A stretch of DNA of 64,000 nt from Arachis hypogaea (GCF_003086295.3 NC_092053.1:82025671-82089670); one strand, 5' to 3'; positions 10,111-21,799 are shown, counted from the stretch's first letter. Notes: generated by a model from the sequence alone, not told the origin. Numbers and translations: made by a program.

Positions 10111-11307
10111 GTTGTTCACGACTTTCTTTCTCTTCTTCCAGTTTGTTAAGAGGAATGACCTCAAGAGGAAAGAGGGGCCAGTTAATGCCCCTTGTTTTGA
10201 GTGCCTCTCCCCAGCAAGCCTTCTTCTGTTGTTAGCTTGAGTAAACTTGCTTGTTGGGGTAGGGGTGGGATGGCTTTTGGTTGACCTTTTCTTCTTCATG
10301 AATATTGTCCTTCTTTTCTTGGTCACCATCCTTTTGTTAGTGTTCATGTTGACTGCCTTTACCACCTTGATTTCAGGACTTGGGTATTGTATGATGGTTG
10401 GAGCATCCTCTTCATCAAGAACTTCTTGAATTGGTGGTTCAATGAACTCACCCTCTATGCAACTCTCTGTTTCATTGGAGTGTGGGCTCCCTTGATTGAC
10501 TTCCTCATTTGTTTTTGACCTTTGAATGAACTCCTCTGTTTCTGGAGAGAGTGAAGTGGTCTCTCTTTGTGCTCTCAGCTCTTCAATAAATTGTTCTTCA
10601 GAATAGAGTTGTGCATTCTGTCTCAATTTTTCTTCATGGTCCCTTCTTGCTATTTTCTCCTCTTCATTTGTCTTTATTATTTCTTTAAGGAGGAGCTCTA
10701 TCCTAACGAGTCTCTCTTCTGCTCTACTTTTTTTGAGCCCTTCCATGAAGAGTTCCATCCTAGCAAGTCTATCCAAAGGTGGTTGGGTAGGTTGTAATGG
10801 TTGGGCGGGGTTGGTTTGTGAATGGAATTGGTTATTTTGTGGTTGTGTGTTCTGAAAGTGGTATGATTCTTGTGGGTAGTGGATTGAGTTTTATGGATGG
10901 TGAAATGAATTGTATGGATTTTGGATAGACTTTTGGGCTGAAGCATACTCAAATGATGAAGGATTTAGGCATGTGAAACTTGGAGGTGAGGTTGTATAGT
11001 TGAGAGGTGATGGCTCTTGATGAATGGGGTATGAATGAGTGAAATCTCTTTGACTTTGCTCTTCCCAGCCACAACTTGAGTAGTAATCAAAGTCATCAAA
11101 ATATGGACCATTTTGTGACCCTGGGAAGCACCCTATTTCATGTTCTTGATACTTCCACCCACCATGAGCATAGTAAAGTGAATCATTCTGTGGTGGTGGA
11201 GAGTTTCCCATGAAATTTGATTGACTAGAATATGATGGATGCTCCTTTCTTTCCTGCAGAAAGCTCTGTCTCAAACAATAATCACCAAAAGAAGTTGGAA
11301 TCTCCAT
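10099..11307 (-). pseudogene. Gag-tail-like protein of E3, one internal stop
   Basis: From the ATG at 11307 to a stop at 10099 this is one frame of about 402 codons, broken once by TAA at 10888-10890. The N-terminal 140 residues are rich in S, Y, W, P, Q and N and match element A (NSPPPQND, YYAHGGW, SSCGWE). The middle has Q/N/P-rich sequence, then PPLDRLARMELFMEGLKK and a charged coiled-coil-like segment. The C-terminal third is basic (TKKRRT, KKKRST, WKKRKK). The segment around DRLARME aligns with Gag-tail segments of E2 (DDRLSRIENLL) and E0 (DDRMAKMEAML), so I infer a Gag that lost its capsid-like core and the protease. No family name is known to me. Confidence 0.65.
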
Positions 11308-11453
11308 TGTCACATATGAGGAAATTTCCACTGAGGCAATATCATAAACAGTTAGTTAGCAAAAGAAAATAAAGAAATAAAAGAAAACAAAGACAAAAGA
11401 AAAGTGTCTAATCTAGTAAATCAATAAACCGGTAGTTTGTTAATCACAATTAA

Positions 11454-11471
11454 TCCCCGGTAACGGCGCCA
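11454..11471 (-). other. Primer binding site of E3 (tRNA-Asp)
   Basis: Matches 17 of 18 bases of TGGCGCCGTTGCCGGGGA on the minus strand; the one change is C to T on the plus strand (GGTAACGG). Confidence 0.93.
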
Positions 11472-12456
11472 TAAACTTGATGCGGGGAAAACTTGTCTCT
11501 CAACAAATCTCCCTTCGGCAAGTATACCGAATTGTCGTAAAGTAAAACTCACAATAGAGTGAGGTCGAATCCCACAGAGATTAACGGATTAAGCAATCAA
11601 TGGTTAATTGATTATCCTAGTTAGACGAATCATAATGGAGTGATAAGTAACAAGGAAATGTAAATGGCAGAAAAGTAAAGAAAGCAATAGAGTGCAGAGA
11701 AGTAAAATGACAAGAAAAGTAAATGTAAGAACTAAAAATAAAATGAACATTGGGATCAAGAGATATTACAATCCTCCGGATCAAGTTCATTTTCATCTCT
11801 TCCTCAATCAATGCACTCATTGATCTCCTTGGCAATCTTAATTGATTGAATTACAATTTCTTGCAATTCAATCTCTCAAATCTTGATCAATAGCCAACTC
11901 CTTGGTCAATTGCTCATGAGAAGAGATGAAGTGTGGTCACTGATTATACCACATGCATTTCCCAAACCAGGTATTGAGAGGATTATAGTCACATATCCAT
12001 CCAAACCCAATTTGGTCCAGCATGAGAAAGCATTTCTAGCTTGATCTCTTCATTCTTCTTTCAAGGTTCAAAAGAGATCCAAGTCCGAATAGCTCCTTTT
12101 CCAAGATAACTATCCAATTGGATGAAGATCGAAAGCTTTCAAGTAAAATCAAGAGAAAAGAAAGAAGAAGAAGAATAAGAACTACACTTAATCCATTGAA
12201 TCACAATAGAGCTCTCTAACCCAATGTAAAGAGTTAGTTGATCATTGCTCTACAAAAATAGAAAAGAAAGAAAGTGCAGAAGAGTAAAGATGAAGATAAA
12301 AACTGAAAATAAAACTTCAAATTCATAAATGAAAAGTACAAAGAAAGAAATGGAAAAGTGTGTGAGGGGAGGGAGTCCGAAGACCCCTCTTCAATCCCCC
12401 ATTCCAGGATTCCCCCTCGTCTAGCCAAAGATGATTTCAATGTAAAAACTAAGGCC

Positions 12457-12464
12457 TTTATATA
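12457..12464 (-). promoter_or_regulatory. TATA box of the E3 5' LTR
   Basis: Minus strand TATATAAA, context CTATATAAAGGCC. The palindromes lie upstream (to the right). Confidence 0.7.
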
Positions 12465-13304
12465 GGCTCTCCTAAATTACAAAATGAAAGCAAATTACAA
12501 TTAAATGAAAATTCCTATTCTAGATGCTTCTTGTGGCCTTGATTGGTTGACAATTGTGGGCTTGTTTGCTTGAGCTTTGAAGTGGGCTTGAGAGAGAAGT
12601 TAGTCAAGTTGAGGTCTAAGTGCTAAAGTTAGTGCCAAAGTTAGCCAAACTAACGCTACAAGTGTGGCGTTAGTGTTAAAGTTATTGTGGCTAACGTTGC
12701 ACTTGCTGCCCAGTTGGTGTTTTTGGGGCTTAAAAGATGCCTCTTGTTTGTGCTCCAATTTCATGCCCACTATGGAGTATTATATATCGTTGGAAAGTTC
12801 TGAATATCAGCTTTCTAACGCAACTGGAATCACCTCAACTGGACCTCTGTAACTCAAGTTATGCTCCTTTGAAGTGGACATAGTCGCTGGCATATATGCC
12901 AACGTTACTGGAAATGTTGATTGCCAATAACGCCAGCGATTTTCATGTTTCTGAAGCTCAAACTTAGTTTCCAACCCATACTATTATATATTGTTGGAAA
13001 GCCCTAGATATCTACTTTCCAATGCCGTTGGAAGTGCATCATTTAGAGCTCTACAACTCAAGTTATACTTCTTGGAAGGTGAAGAGGTCAGTTGGCCAAA
13101 ATACAGGCTGATACCATGTTCATCATTGCACTTTCGGGGCAGGTTTTCTCCCTCAAATTTAGTGTCAACCATGTAGTGCTATATATGCTTGGAAAGCTCT
13201 GGAATCCTACTTTCCAATGCCACTGGAATCACCTCATTTGGAGTTTTGTGGCTCAAGTTATTCTTGTTTGAAGAAGGCATGGTCAAGCTGCCAGGTGGGA
13301 CTTT

Positions 13305-13880
13305 TGCCCACGTTAACTACCTCGTTAACTAAGTTAACGTGGGAGTTAACGTGGCTCTTTGTGGCTTGTGTTGGCAACGTTAGTGACAATGTTTGGTGTC
13401 ACTAACGTTGTCGACAACTTCTTCTTCTTCACGTTAACTAGGTTAACGTGGGAGTTAACGTGGCTTCTTGGGGATATGTGGTTGCTTCCAACGTTAGTGA
13501 CAATGTTGGGTGTCACTAACGTTGTCGACCACTCTTGCCTCTTCACGTTAGCTTCCACGTTAACCAAGTTAACATGGGAGTTAACGTGGCATTGTGCACT
13601 TAGACCAACGTTAGTGACAATGTTGAATGTCACTAACGTTTGCTTCCTTTCCCCCTTTTAACGTTAGAGGCCACGTTAACTAAGTTAACGTGGACTCTAA
13701 CGTGGCCACTTGTGAGCATTGGCCAACGTTAGTGAAAAATGTTAAGTGTCACTAACGTTGGCTCAAATTCCCTTTCTTCACAGTTAATGCCACTATCTTT
13801 TCTCACTAACGTTGGGGCTTTCCTTCCTTCCACGTTAGTGCCCACATTAGTGTAACTAACGTAGCCACTAACGTGGCTTC
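13305..13880. repeat. E3 5' LTR palindrome array
   Basis: Same alternating GTTAAC-type and CAACGTTAGTGACA-type hairpins as in the 3' LTR, with one unit shortened near 13430 (the first doubled arm is missing compared with 7866-7910). Confidence 0.93.
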
Positions 13881-14148
13881 TTCTCTTATTCTTTTGGCCT
13901 GAAATCAATCAAACAAAGTACATCAAAGTCTTGCTCTTAATCATGGGATCATGCATCATCCAATTTATTATATAATTCATGCAAAATTCTCATGAAATCA
14001 TGTAAAGTGCACAATGTTTGCTTGAATCAAGATTTAAGTGAATATCTACCCAAAACTACCTTATTTCCTAAGAAAGTGCATGAAACTACCTTAAAAACAG
14101 TAAAGAAAAGGTCAGTGAAACTGGCCAAAATGCCCTGGCATCACAATG

Positions 14149-15179
14149 TGCCCCTTAGCTCCCATGTTAGAGTCCACGTTAACTTGGTTAACGTGGCTTC
14201 TAACGTGGCTATGCTAGCCATCTCCAACGTTAGTGACAAAGTTGAATGTCACTAATGTTGGCTCATCATCCCTCTCCTCACGTTAGCTTCCACGTTAACT
14301 AAGTTAACGTGGGAGTTAACGTGGCTCATTGTGGCTTGTGTTGGCTCCTTCCAACGTTAGTGACAATGTTTGGTGTCACTAACGTTGTCGACAACCTTTC
14401 TTCTTCACGTTAACTTCCACGTTAATTAGGTTAAGTGGGAGTTAACGTGGCCTTTGGGGAGAGTGTGTGTTCATCCCAACGTTAGTGACAATGTTTGGTG
14501 TCACTAACGTTGTCGATCACCTAGTTTCTTCACGTTATCTTCCACGTTAACTAGGTTAACGTGTGAGTTAACATGGCTTCTTATGACTTGGCCAACGTTA
14601 GTGAGAATGTTGAATGACACTAACGTTGGCGTCCCCCTTTTCTTCTTAACGTTAGAGGTAAGTTAACGTGGCAACTAACGTGGCCACTTTTGAGCTTGGT
14701 CCAACATTAGTGATAATGTTAAGTGTCACTAATGTTGGCTCCATTTCCTTTCTTCCACGTTAGAGTTCACGTTAGCTTAGTTAACGTGACTCTTAACGTG
14801 GGCAATGATGGCTTCGAGAGCGTTATTGGCAATGACTTTTCTCATTAACCTTGCAAGTTACTCCCATTCCACGTTAGTGTTAACGTTAGTGTAACTAACG
14901 TAGCTACTAATGTGGTTCTTCTTTGCTTCCTTTGTCCTGAAATCAAGCAATAAAGTGCATCAAAGTTCTAGTCCAAGTCATGGGAGATGCAACATCCAAT
15001 TTGTCATTAAATTCATGCAAAATCCTCATGAAATCGTGTAAAGTGCACAATGTATGCCTGAATCAAGATGTAAATGAATATCTACCCAAAACTAGCTTAT
15101 TTCCTAAGGAAATGCATGAAACTACCCTAAAAACAGTAAAGAAAAGGTCAGTGAAACTGGCCAAAATGCCCTGGCATCA
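14149..15179 (-). repeat. E2 3' LTR, second part
   Basis: Continues the E2 LTR after the E3 insertion, through the rest of the ACGTTA palindrome array to GGCATCA. Matches 22122-23149 of the 5' LTR. Confidence 0.95.
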
Positions 15180-16268
15180 CAACAACAAACTTAAAGCTTG
15201 CTTGTCCCTAAGCAAGTACTGGAACAAGAGAATGATGAATGGAATGCCAAGAGACATGAGTCATTCTTGTGGAAGTCATGTCCCTGGTTTTATGGTGGTT
15301 TCATGCATAGCAACTTAGGTTCATTCCTGGCTTTCAGACCTTTATCATGTCCTAGAATACTCACTGTGGTTGCATCCCATGAGACTTTTATTCATTGATC
15401 CTTTTGTTGTTATTTCAGGACTTATTTTTGTTCTTAAGCTAAGTGCTCTGTAAGGGGGCAACTCTTTAAAAACAAGCTTTCAGTCAACACTCCCGAACCA
15501 GTTGGTTCAAGGTGCTAGGTGTTGAAGCACCCCTAAGGACTTACTTGCTCAAGTCTCTCCCCCATACATACACACCACATGCACATAGTTTATTTATTTT
15601 CTTTTCATGAGACCTTGGTGTCCAGCACCTCTTTGGGTTACTAAATGCTCTGTATTGAGGGTTACTCTTGATAGTGGACTTTCAGCTGATAATCCCGAGT
15701 TAGTTAACCCAAGTTACCAAGTGATAAGGCACCCCTAAGAGCTTATTCATCCAAGTAGATCCCTCACATAGGAGCACCACAGACACATGCCTCAAGATTA
15801 AAACCATAGGTGCCTAGCCTTATTGCTTACTCTTTTTCTTTTATTTTTCAACCTTTATTGTTCTTTCCTTTTTCTTATTAGGATCTTCGTATTTAGCTAG
15901 TCTCATGAGGTGTGTCTCAAGCATAGTATTCATGACAGATAGTTGTCCTCCCACCTTATGGTTGAACAACTTAGCTAACTTATGACTATACCATAAACTC
16001 ATGAACTTATTCTATAGTATGAACTCTACTCTGGTCTCTTAAAAACACTCATTCTCTTTTCATTTGATTCAAAGGGACAGGCATACAAGTAAGTAAGGAG
16101 ATGATGTAGTAACATAAAGACTAGCAAACATAGACCTATTCAGAAAGAAAACTTTAAAGACAGAATTTAAAAAGTTCAACTAACATGGAAGCATGTTCTA
16201 TTTCATACAAGATCTTCCTTATTTAAAGCATAGAAAAAGATGGACCAGAGAAGGAACTCCACCACCTT
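15180..16268 (-). other. E2 3' non-coding region and PPT side
   Basis: Starts with CAACAACAAACTT, a one-base variant of the PPT-side motif, then the CTTGCTTGTCCCTAAGCAAG inverted repeat. No supported ORF. Very similar to the E3 region 8590-9650. Confidence 0.8.
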
Positions 16269-16725
16269 TTACTCTTGTGGATGTCCATGCTCTCCTTCTT
16301 GCTTGTCCTCTTGGTGTTTTTCTTGATTGCTTGTGCTCCCACTTCCCTTGCCTTTTCCAAGCAGCTTCTTCCAGAAACCACCATCTTCCATCTTCTTCTT
16401 GAGTGTTTCCTTCTGCTGTTTCACCTTCCTCTCTTCTTGTTCTAAAAAATCTTTTTGGACCTCATCATATGTAGGGATGGCATAGTGTAAATGATGCATA
16501 TTACTAGACATGTAGTTCAACTTGGCTTGAGTGTTTACGTTGAACTCCTCCCTATGTAGTTGCCGTCCTTCATTAAGTACAGTGAACTCATTGAATGCTT
16601 ATCTTGACGTTCTTGCCTCTCAGTAACTTGGTGGATGACTTGAGTGAGCTGGGAGTATTGTTCCTGTTGCTGCTCCATTTGTTGTTTCTGCCACTCTTTT
16701 GCCTCTTGGAGCTTGATGCTGCCAT
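16269..16725 (-). pseudogene. Second ORF of E2: small coiled-coil protein, frameshifted
   Basis: Starts at an ATG at 16725 (MAASSSKRQK) and ends at 16269. At least two frame changes separate a Q/E-rich stretch (QQMEQQQEQY), a short middle (EEFNVNTQ) and the open C-terminal 83 codons (EVQKDFLEQEERKVKQQ, FWKKLLGKGKG, acidic tail). It lies 3' of gag-protease, where Athila elements have their third, env-like ORF. It has no visible signal peptide or membrane segment, so I call it only a small soluble coiled-coil protein. Confidence 0.5.
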
Positions 16726-17517
16726 GAATGAAGTTAATGCAAAAAGGGTGTAGTGAAGGGAAGAAATGCAGGATTTAGAGAGTAGGAAGTTGAAGAACTA
16801 GTTGCTGGAAAGTGAAGTGCAAGGGATAGGAATTTCGAATGTGGAGATGGTGCGGATTGGATCCACTTATATAGAGAAGTGATGAGTGGATGAAGGGTGT
16901 GGATTAATGGAATGGTTTCTTGATGGACGGTTGGGGTTGTGCATGGATAAAGGACAAGGATCACCACTTTATGATGGAGATTGCTCAGTCTTCAAGGGTC
17001 TCATTCTTTTCAATATTGCATGTCAACATTTTCCAATGCATTCCCTTTTTAGAACAAGTGTGTAGTCCCTCCTTTGGTGGTGTCCGAGCACTCTTCATTT
17101 AGTTGTCCAATCAATCCCCTTCAATGCTCCTCTCCCTTTCCCTATAAAGATAGAATAAGAGAGGTAAGAAATATCATAAAAAAATCAATTTAAATTTTAA
17201 GGCTAGAATAATAAAGAGAAGAAAATATTTTGTTTATTCATGAAATCCAACTAACTAACTAACTGTGTATCCTTATATGCACATTGGTGGCACCATGGGG
17301 TGACACCAAACTTAGTTTGGAGCACTGTGATGAAAAGTTCTGTTCAAAGCTCCAAGACTAGCATGCTCTCAGTTGCATTCATGCTTTCTTGGCATGCTTT
17401 GAACACCAAACTTGTTCTTCACTATATACTGCAATATAAGGATTTCACCAAGTGTTTGTCAAGTTTAGGTTGGAATTTATGAATATTGACTTATTCACTA
17501 GTAAAAGCTCATAAAAC
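16726..17517 (-). other. E2 spacer between post-ORF block and second ORF
   Basis: Non-coding. Holds GACACCAAACTTAG and GAACACCAAACTTG (near 17287 and 17402), internal copies of the PPT-side motif. Confidence 0.7.
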
Positions 17518-17565
17518 ATGGGTTGCCTCCTATGTAGCGCTTCTTTAGCATCACTAGCTTGACGT
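17518..17565 (-). other. Conserved post-ORF block of E2
   Basis: Minus strand GTCAAGCTAGTGATGCTAAAG, then AAGCGCTACATAGGAGGCAACCC. One arm of the TTGGGAGGCAACCCAA core is degraded compared with the other elements. Confidence 0.8.
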
Positions 17566-17575
17566 TTCTCCTTCA

Positions 17576-18844
17576 TCAGGGACGTTGATAATGCTTCAAG
17601 TCCTCCCCTCTTGCCTTGGACTTATATCCATTGGTTGCATCAATGATCTCTACATGTTCCAAGGAGAGAACTCTGTTGATAGTGAAGACCTTAGGTAACT
17701 GAGATGGTACAGTGGGGAGATCAGGGGGGATATCTGGGAAGTAAGATGAGATCACTTTATTCCCTAGAGAGAAGTCCTCTGTAGGGATCTTCTTGTTCCT
17801 CCACCCTCTTAGTACCTTCTTCTTTGTCCCTTTTGATGTTGCGTTGCTCTTGGTGACTTCTTCTTCTAAGGGAATTTTGTTGTTGTCTTCACATGTCTCT
17901 GGTGGTTTAGGTTCCTCCAGCTTTTCCTTGATTTGTGACAACTGCTTATTTCCTTGTTCATCAACCAAGGGCTTTCCCAGATGGGTTGGTTGTGTTTCAG
18001 TGCTTGCTTCCTCTGTCAGTATCTCATTATGATCTTTGCTTGATTCTTTGTTTTCTTGGTCTGCTTCTTGTGAGAGTTTGAAGACATTAAAGCTGAGTCG
18101 TTCATCATGGATCCTTAATATTAGCTCCCCTTGCTCCACATCTATGACTGCTCTGGCTGTAGCTAGGAATGGTCTTCCCAATATGATTTGGTGAGTGTGA
18201 CTCTCTTCCATGTCCAAGATGACAAAGTCTGTGGGAAGAAAGTATTTCCCAACCTTTAACAACATATTTTCCACCACCCCTATTGCTTGTTTTTGAGTTT
18301 TGTCAGCCAGCCTGATGACAACATCTGTGGGCAATATCTCATTGATCTGCAGCCTCTTTACCAGGGATAAGGGCATTAAGTTGATGCTTGCTCCCAAATT
18401 GTAGAGTGCCCTATCAAACATTGTTTCCCCTATGGCACAGGGGACATGAAAACTCCTTGGATCTTTTCTTTTCATAGGCAACTGTGGTTGAATGAGGGCA
18501 CTGCACTCCTTGTTCATCACTATAGTTTGGCCTCCCTTGAGTGAGCTTTTCCTGGGAAGCAGCACCTTCATATACTTGATGTATGTGGGCATTTGTTGAA
18601 TAGTCTTGATAAATGGTATGTTGACATGCAGAGATGCAAATAAATCTAGAAACCTTGAGTATATTCTCTTCTCCACAGCACCATTGAGCAGTTGGGGAAA
18701 AGGTGCATAGAGTCTCAGCAGCTCCTGTTGTGAGATTTCTGGTTCTTGATGAACTTTTTCCTTCTTCTCTACTGAGGTATCTTCAGGTTGTTCTGACAGC
18801 TTGCTTGGCTTGTCCTCAGTCTCCTTATCACTTATAGTGACCAT
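17576..18844 (-). CDS. Protease with integrase-C-terminal-like tail (E2 gag-pro 3' half)
   Basis: 422 codons open from ATG 18844; upstream codons continue in frame into Gag, so this is the 3' half of a gag-pro polyprotein. Residues 1-75 are a charged linker and 76-135 a conserved pre-protease segment (FLDLFASLHVNIPF). The retropepsin follows, with motif NLGASINLMP and ILGRPFLATARAVIDVE. The catalytic Asp of DLGAS is Asn here (AAT, 18398-18400), so this copy should be inactive. The last 75 residues (17579-17803, WRNKKIPTEDFSLGN to GEDLKHY) resemble the segment after the integrase core of E1 ([15 protein letters not shown]), as if RT to integrase core had been deleted. E0 has the same tail. Confidence 0.75.
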   Translation of the reverse strand: MVTISDKETEDKPSKLSEQPEDTSVEKKEKVHQEPEISQQELLRLYAPFPQLLNGAVEKRIYSRFLDLFASLHVNIPFIKTIQQMPTYIKYMKVLLPRKSSLKGGQTIVMNKECSALIQPQLPMKRKDPRSFHVPCAIGETMFDRALYNLGASINLMPLSLVKRLQINEILPTDVVIRLADKTQKQAIGVVENMLLKVGKYFLPTDFVILDMEESHTHQIILGRPFLATARAVIDVEQGELILRIHDERLSFNVFKLSQEADQENKESSKDHNEILTEEASTETQPTHLGKPLVDEQGNKQLSQIKEKLEEPKPPETCEDNNKIPLEEEVTKSNATSKGTKKKVLRGWRNKKIPTEDFSLGNKVISSYFPDIPPDLPTVPSQLPKVFTINRVLSLEHVEIIDATNGYKSKARGEDLKHYQRP

Positions 18845-20405
18845 CTTGCAATCTTCCCATCTTACCTTTTTTATTTCACCTCTCGGATTCTTCTCTGTGT
18901 CACTTGGGAATCCATCTGTGGGTTTGGGAATTTGCTAGAGAGATACCCCACTTGAGATTCCAACCTCTTGATTGTGTCTCCGTGGTTCTTGAAACGGCTC
19001 GCACTTCCTCCTTGAACACCTTGTTGTCTTGAATCTCCTTTCCTATGCCTTCAATAGATTCTCAATCCTTGAGAGTCTGTCATCAAATGATTGTAGATCG
19101 TGATTAGAGGTGGAAGGACGAGGTAAGTTATTTTGGTTTTGATGTGGATGTGAAGAGGTGTTGTTATTGGGGTGTTGATATGGTCTAGATGTGAAATGTT
19201 GGTGGCTTGCATTGTTGGGATTTGGGCGTCTTTGATCAAGGCTTTGGTCTTGTTGATTTTCCCACCAAAGTTTGGATGATTCCTCCATCCAGGGTTGTAG
19301 GTCTTGGAGTATGGATCATGGTTTTGCCTAGGTGAATTTCCAATGTAGTTGACTTGCTCCTGACTTCCCTCTGCTTCTTCATTCACTCCTTCTTGGGTTG
19401 TTGATGAAGTGGAGATTGCTGCTACTTGGTTCCTCTCCATCTTCTTGGTGAGGTCAGCCAGCTGCTGGGTAATGAGCTTGTTTTGGGCCAGCGAGCATCT
19501 ACATTGTTTAGCTTCATCACTCCTCTCGTGTTCCCTCTTTCGGAAGCATAGAAATAGTCATTCTCTGCTATAGTTTCAATGACATCTATGGCCTCCTCAA
19601 TGGTCTTCTTCTTGTTCAAAGATCCTTCGAATGAATGGTCTACGGCCTTCTTTGACTCATAAGAGAGCCCTTCATAGAAAATGTGCAGCTGCACCCATTC
19701 GTTGAACATATCTGGTGGGCACCTCCTTGTTAGGTCCTTAAACCTCTCCCATGCTTCATATAGAGTCTCACCATCTTGTTGCCTGAAAGTTTGGACCTCA
19801 GCTCTAGCCTATTGATTTGTTGAGGGGGTAAAATCTTGCTAAGAATTTGTTCACCACATCTTCCCAAGTTGTCAAGCTCTCCTTTGGGAAAGACTCCAGC
19901 CACTGGCTGCCTTATCCTTGAGTGAGAATGGAAATAAGAGTAGTCTATAGGCGTCAGGATGAACACCATTAGACTTACTGTGTCACATATTCTCAGGAAT
20001 GTGGTTAAATGTTGATTGGGGTCCTCTTGGACACACCCTCCGAACGAACAGTTGTTCTGAACAAGGGTGATGAGTTGTGGCTTCAGTTCAAAATTGTTGG
20101 CATGGATGGTTGGCTTTTGAATGCTACTTCCACAGTTTCCTGGGTTTGGATTGATGTAAGAGCCTAAAACTCTTCTATCCTCCCCAGCATGATTTGCTCG
20201 TCCTCTTCCGCCATGGTTGTGAGCTTCTTCTTCATGATGGTTTTCCATGTTTTCTTCCATGTTTGGTTCAAAGTATTCTCAAAGTGTTCCTCCTCTTCTT
20301 CAGCACCAACTACATATTTTTCTCTTGCCTCCCTCCTTAGTCTAAGGAAGGTTCTCTCAGTTCAGAATCAAAGGAAGTTGATGCCCCGCTTCTTCTCCCT
20401 GTCAT
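18845..20405 (-). pseudogene. gag: Gag of E2, frameshifted
   Basis: Begins with ATG at 20405 (MTGRRSGASTSFD) and is broken by several frameshifts and stops. Order: N-terminal charged region ending in an E-run, the segment ANNFELKPQLITLVQNN and DPNQHLTTFLRICDT (start of the retrotransposon Gag core), EGLSYESKKAVDHS, then an N/H/Q-rich tail with NYIGNSPRQ and DDRLSRIENLL. It forms the particle shell and binds RNA in active relatives. The frame differs in 19730-20260, 19422-19709 and 19051-19440. Confidence 0.8.
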
Positions 20406-20659
20406 ACAACCAACAAGTACAAGCAAAGAGAATAGGTGCAGAAAGTATATCTGTCAGAATTACTGTTAGTGTGAGTGATGCAATATATCAAACAGTTAGT
20501 GGGTTAGTGAAATGAATGGTAATAAAAAGAAAGAGTAGGGGAAGGGACGAAATTAACTAAAACAGAAAGTAAATGACTCAAACAGAAAATTAAATCAAAC
20601 AAAACAAAAATGCTCAATCTAGTTATCTTCCAATTTAATCATTGTTGATGCACAATCAA

Positions 20660-20676
20660 TCCCCGGCAACGGGCCA
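20660..20676 (-). other. Primer binding site of E2 (tRNA-Asp, one base lost)
   Basis: Matches TGGCGCCGTTGCCGGGGA except for one missing base within the GGCGCC part (plus strand CAACGGGCCA). Confidence 0.9.
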
Positions 20677-21661
20677 TAAACTTGATGCACGGAAAACTTG
20701 TCTCATAACAAATTTCCTTCGGCAAGTGTACCGAATTTGTCGTCAAGTAAAAACTCACAATAGAGTGAGGTCGAATCCCACAGGGATTGATTGATCAAGC
20801 AACTTTAATTAGAGAATGTTCTAGTTGAGCGAATCAGAATTTGAGTTGAGAATTTGCAGAAAATTAAATGGCGGGAAAGTAAATAATAGAAAAGTAAATG
20901 CTAGAAATAAGAGCTGAATGTAGATGACGGAAATTAAATTGCAGAATCTTAAATGGGAATGGGGAAATTGCTCATAAAAGTAAATGACAGAAAGTAAAGA
21001 GAATGGGTAAGATCAGAAATGGGGAGTTCATTGGGCTTAGGAGATGTTGCATTCTCCGGATCAATTTCATTTTATCTCTTCCTCAATCAATGCACTCATT
21101 GATCTCCTTGGCAATCTTAAGTGATTGAATTATAATTTCTTGTAATTCAATCTCTCAAATCTTGATCAATAGCCAATTCCTTGGTCAATTGCTCATGAGA
21201 AGAGATGAAGTATGGTCACTGATTATACCACATGCATTTCCGAAATCAAGTGTTGAGAGGATTATAGTCACATATCCATCCAAACCCAATTTGGTCCAGC
21301 ATGAGAAAGCATTTCTAGCATGATCTCTTCATTCCTCTTTCAAGGTTCAGAAGAGATCCAAGTATGAATAGCTTCTTTTCCAAGATAACTACCCAATTGG
21401 ATGAAGATCGAAACTTTCAAGTAAAATCAAGAGAAAAGATAGAAGAAGAATAATGAAAACTAGTATTGATCCATAAAATTACAACAGAGCTCCCTAACCC
21501 AATGAAAGGGGTTTAGTTGTTCATAGCTCTGGAAAATGAAAACAAAGATGGAGAATACATGATGAAACTAGAAGTGCAGAGAAAGTAAAATACAGAGAGT
21601 AGTTCTATGCCAAGAGGCTCCCTATAATTTCCAACTCTCCAAAATAATTCAAAGCTACTCC

Positions 21662-21669
21662 TATATATA
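21662..21669 (-). promoter_or_regulatory. TATA box of the E2 5' LTR
   Basis: TATATATA, 5' to 3' on either strand, in a CTCCTATATATACTACTC context; palindromes lie about 150 bases upstream. Confidence 0.65.
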
Positions 21670-21799
21670 CTACTCTTCTACTCTTCTAGTTGGTTCTTCA
21701 AGTCTTGGGTCTGGGCCTTTGGATCTTGAGTTTGAAGCAGTTATCTTCTTCATTGGGCTTGGCTTTACTGGCAGAGAGAAAGTGTGAAGTGGGCAGAAA

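Larger units (their letters stand above)
7019..14143 (-). mobile_element. E3: minimal non-autonomous LTR element with Gag-tail ORF
   Basis: Minus strand: 3' LTR 7019-8589, internal 8590-11477 and 5' LTR 11478-14143, flanked by CAATG. The only coding region is a 402-codon frame resembling the tail of Gag. There is no Gag core, protease or polymerase. It is the youngest layer of this nest (E3 in E2 in E1 in E0). Its 3' non-coding region is close to that of E2. Confidence 0.95.
11478..14143 (-). repeat. E3 5' LTR
   Basis: 2666 bases, TGATGCGGGG...GGCATCA on the plus strand. Complete U3 with palindromes, TATA box and U5. It agrees almost base for base with the 3' LTR where both are present, suggesting recent insertion. 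Confidence 0.95.
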
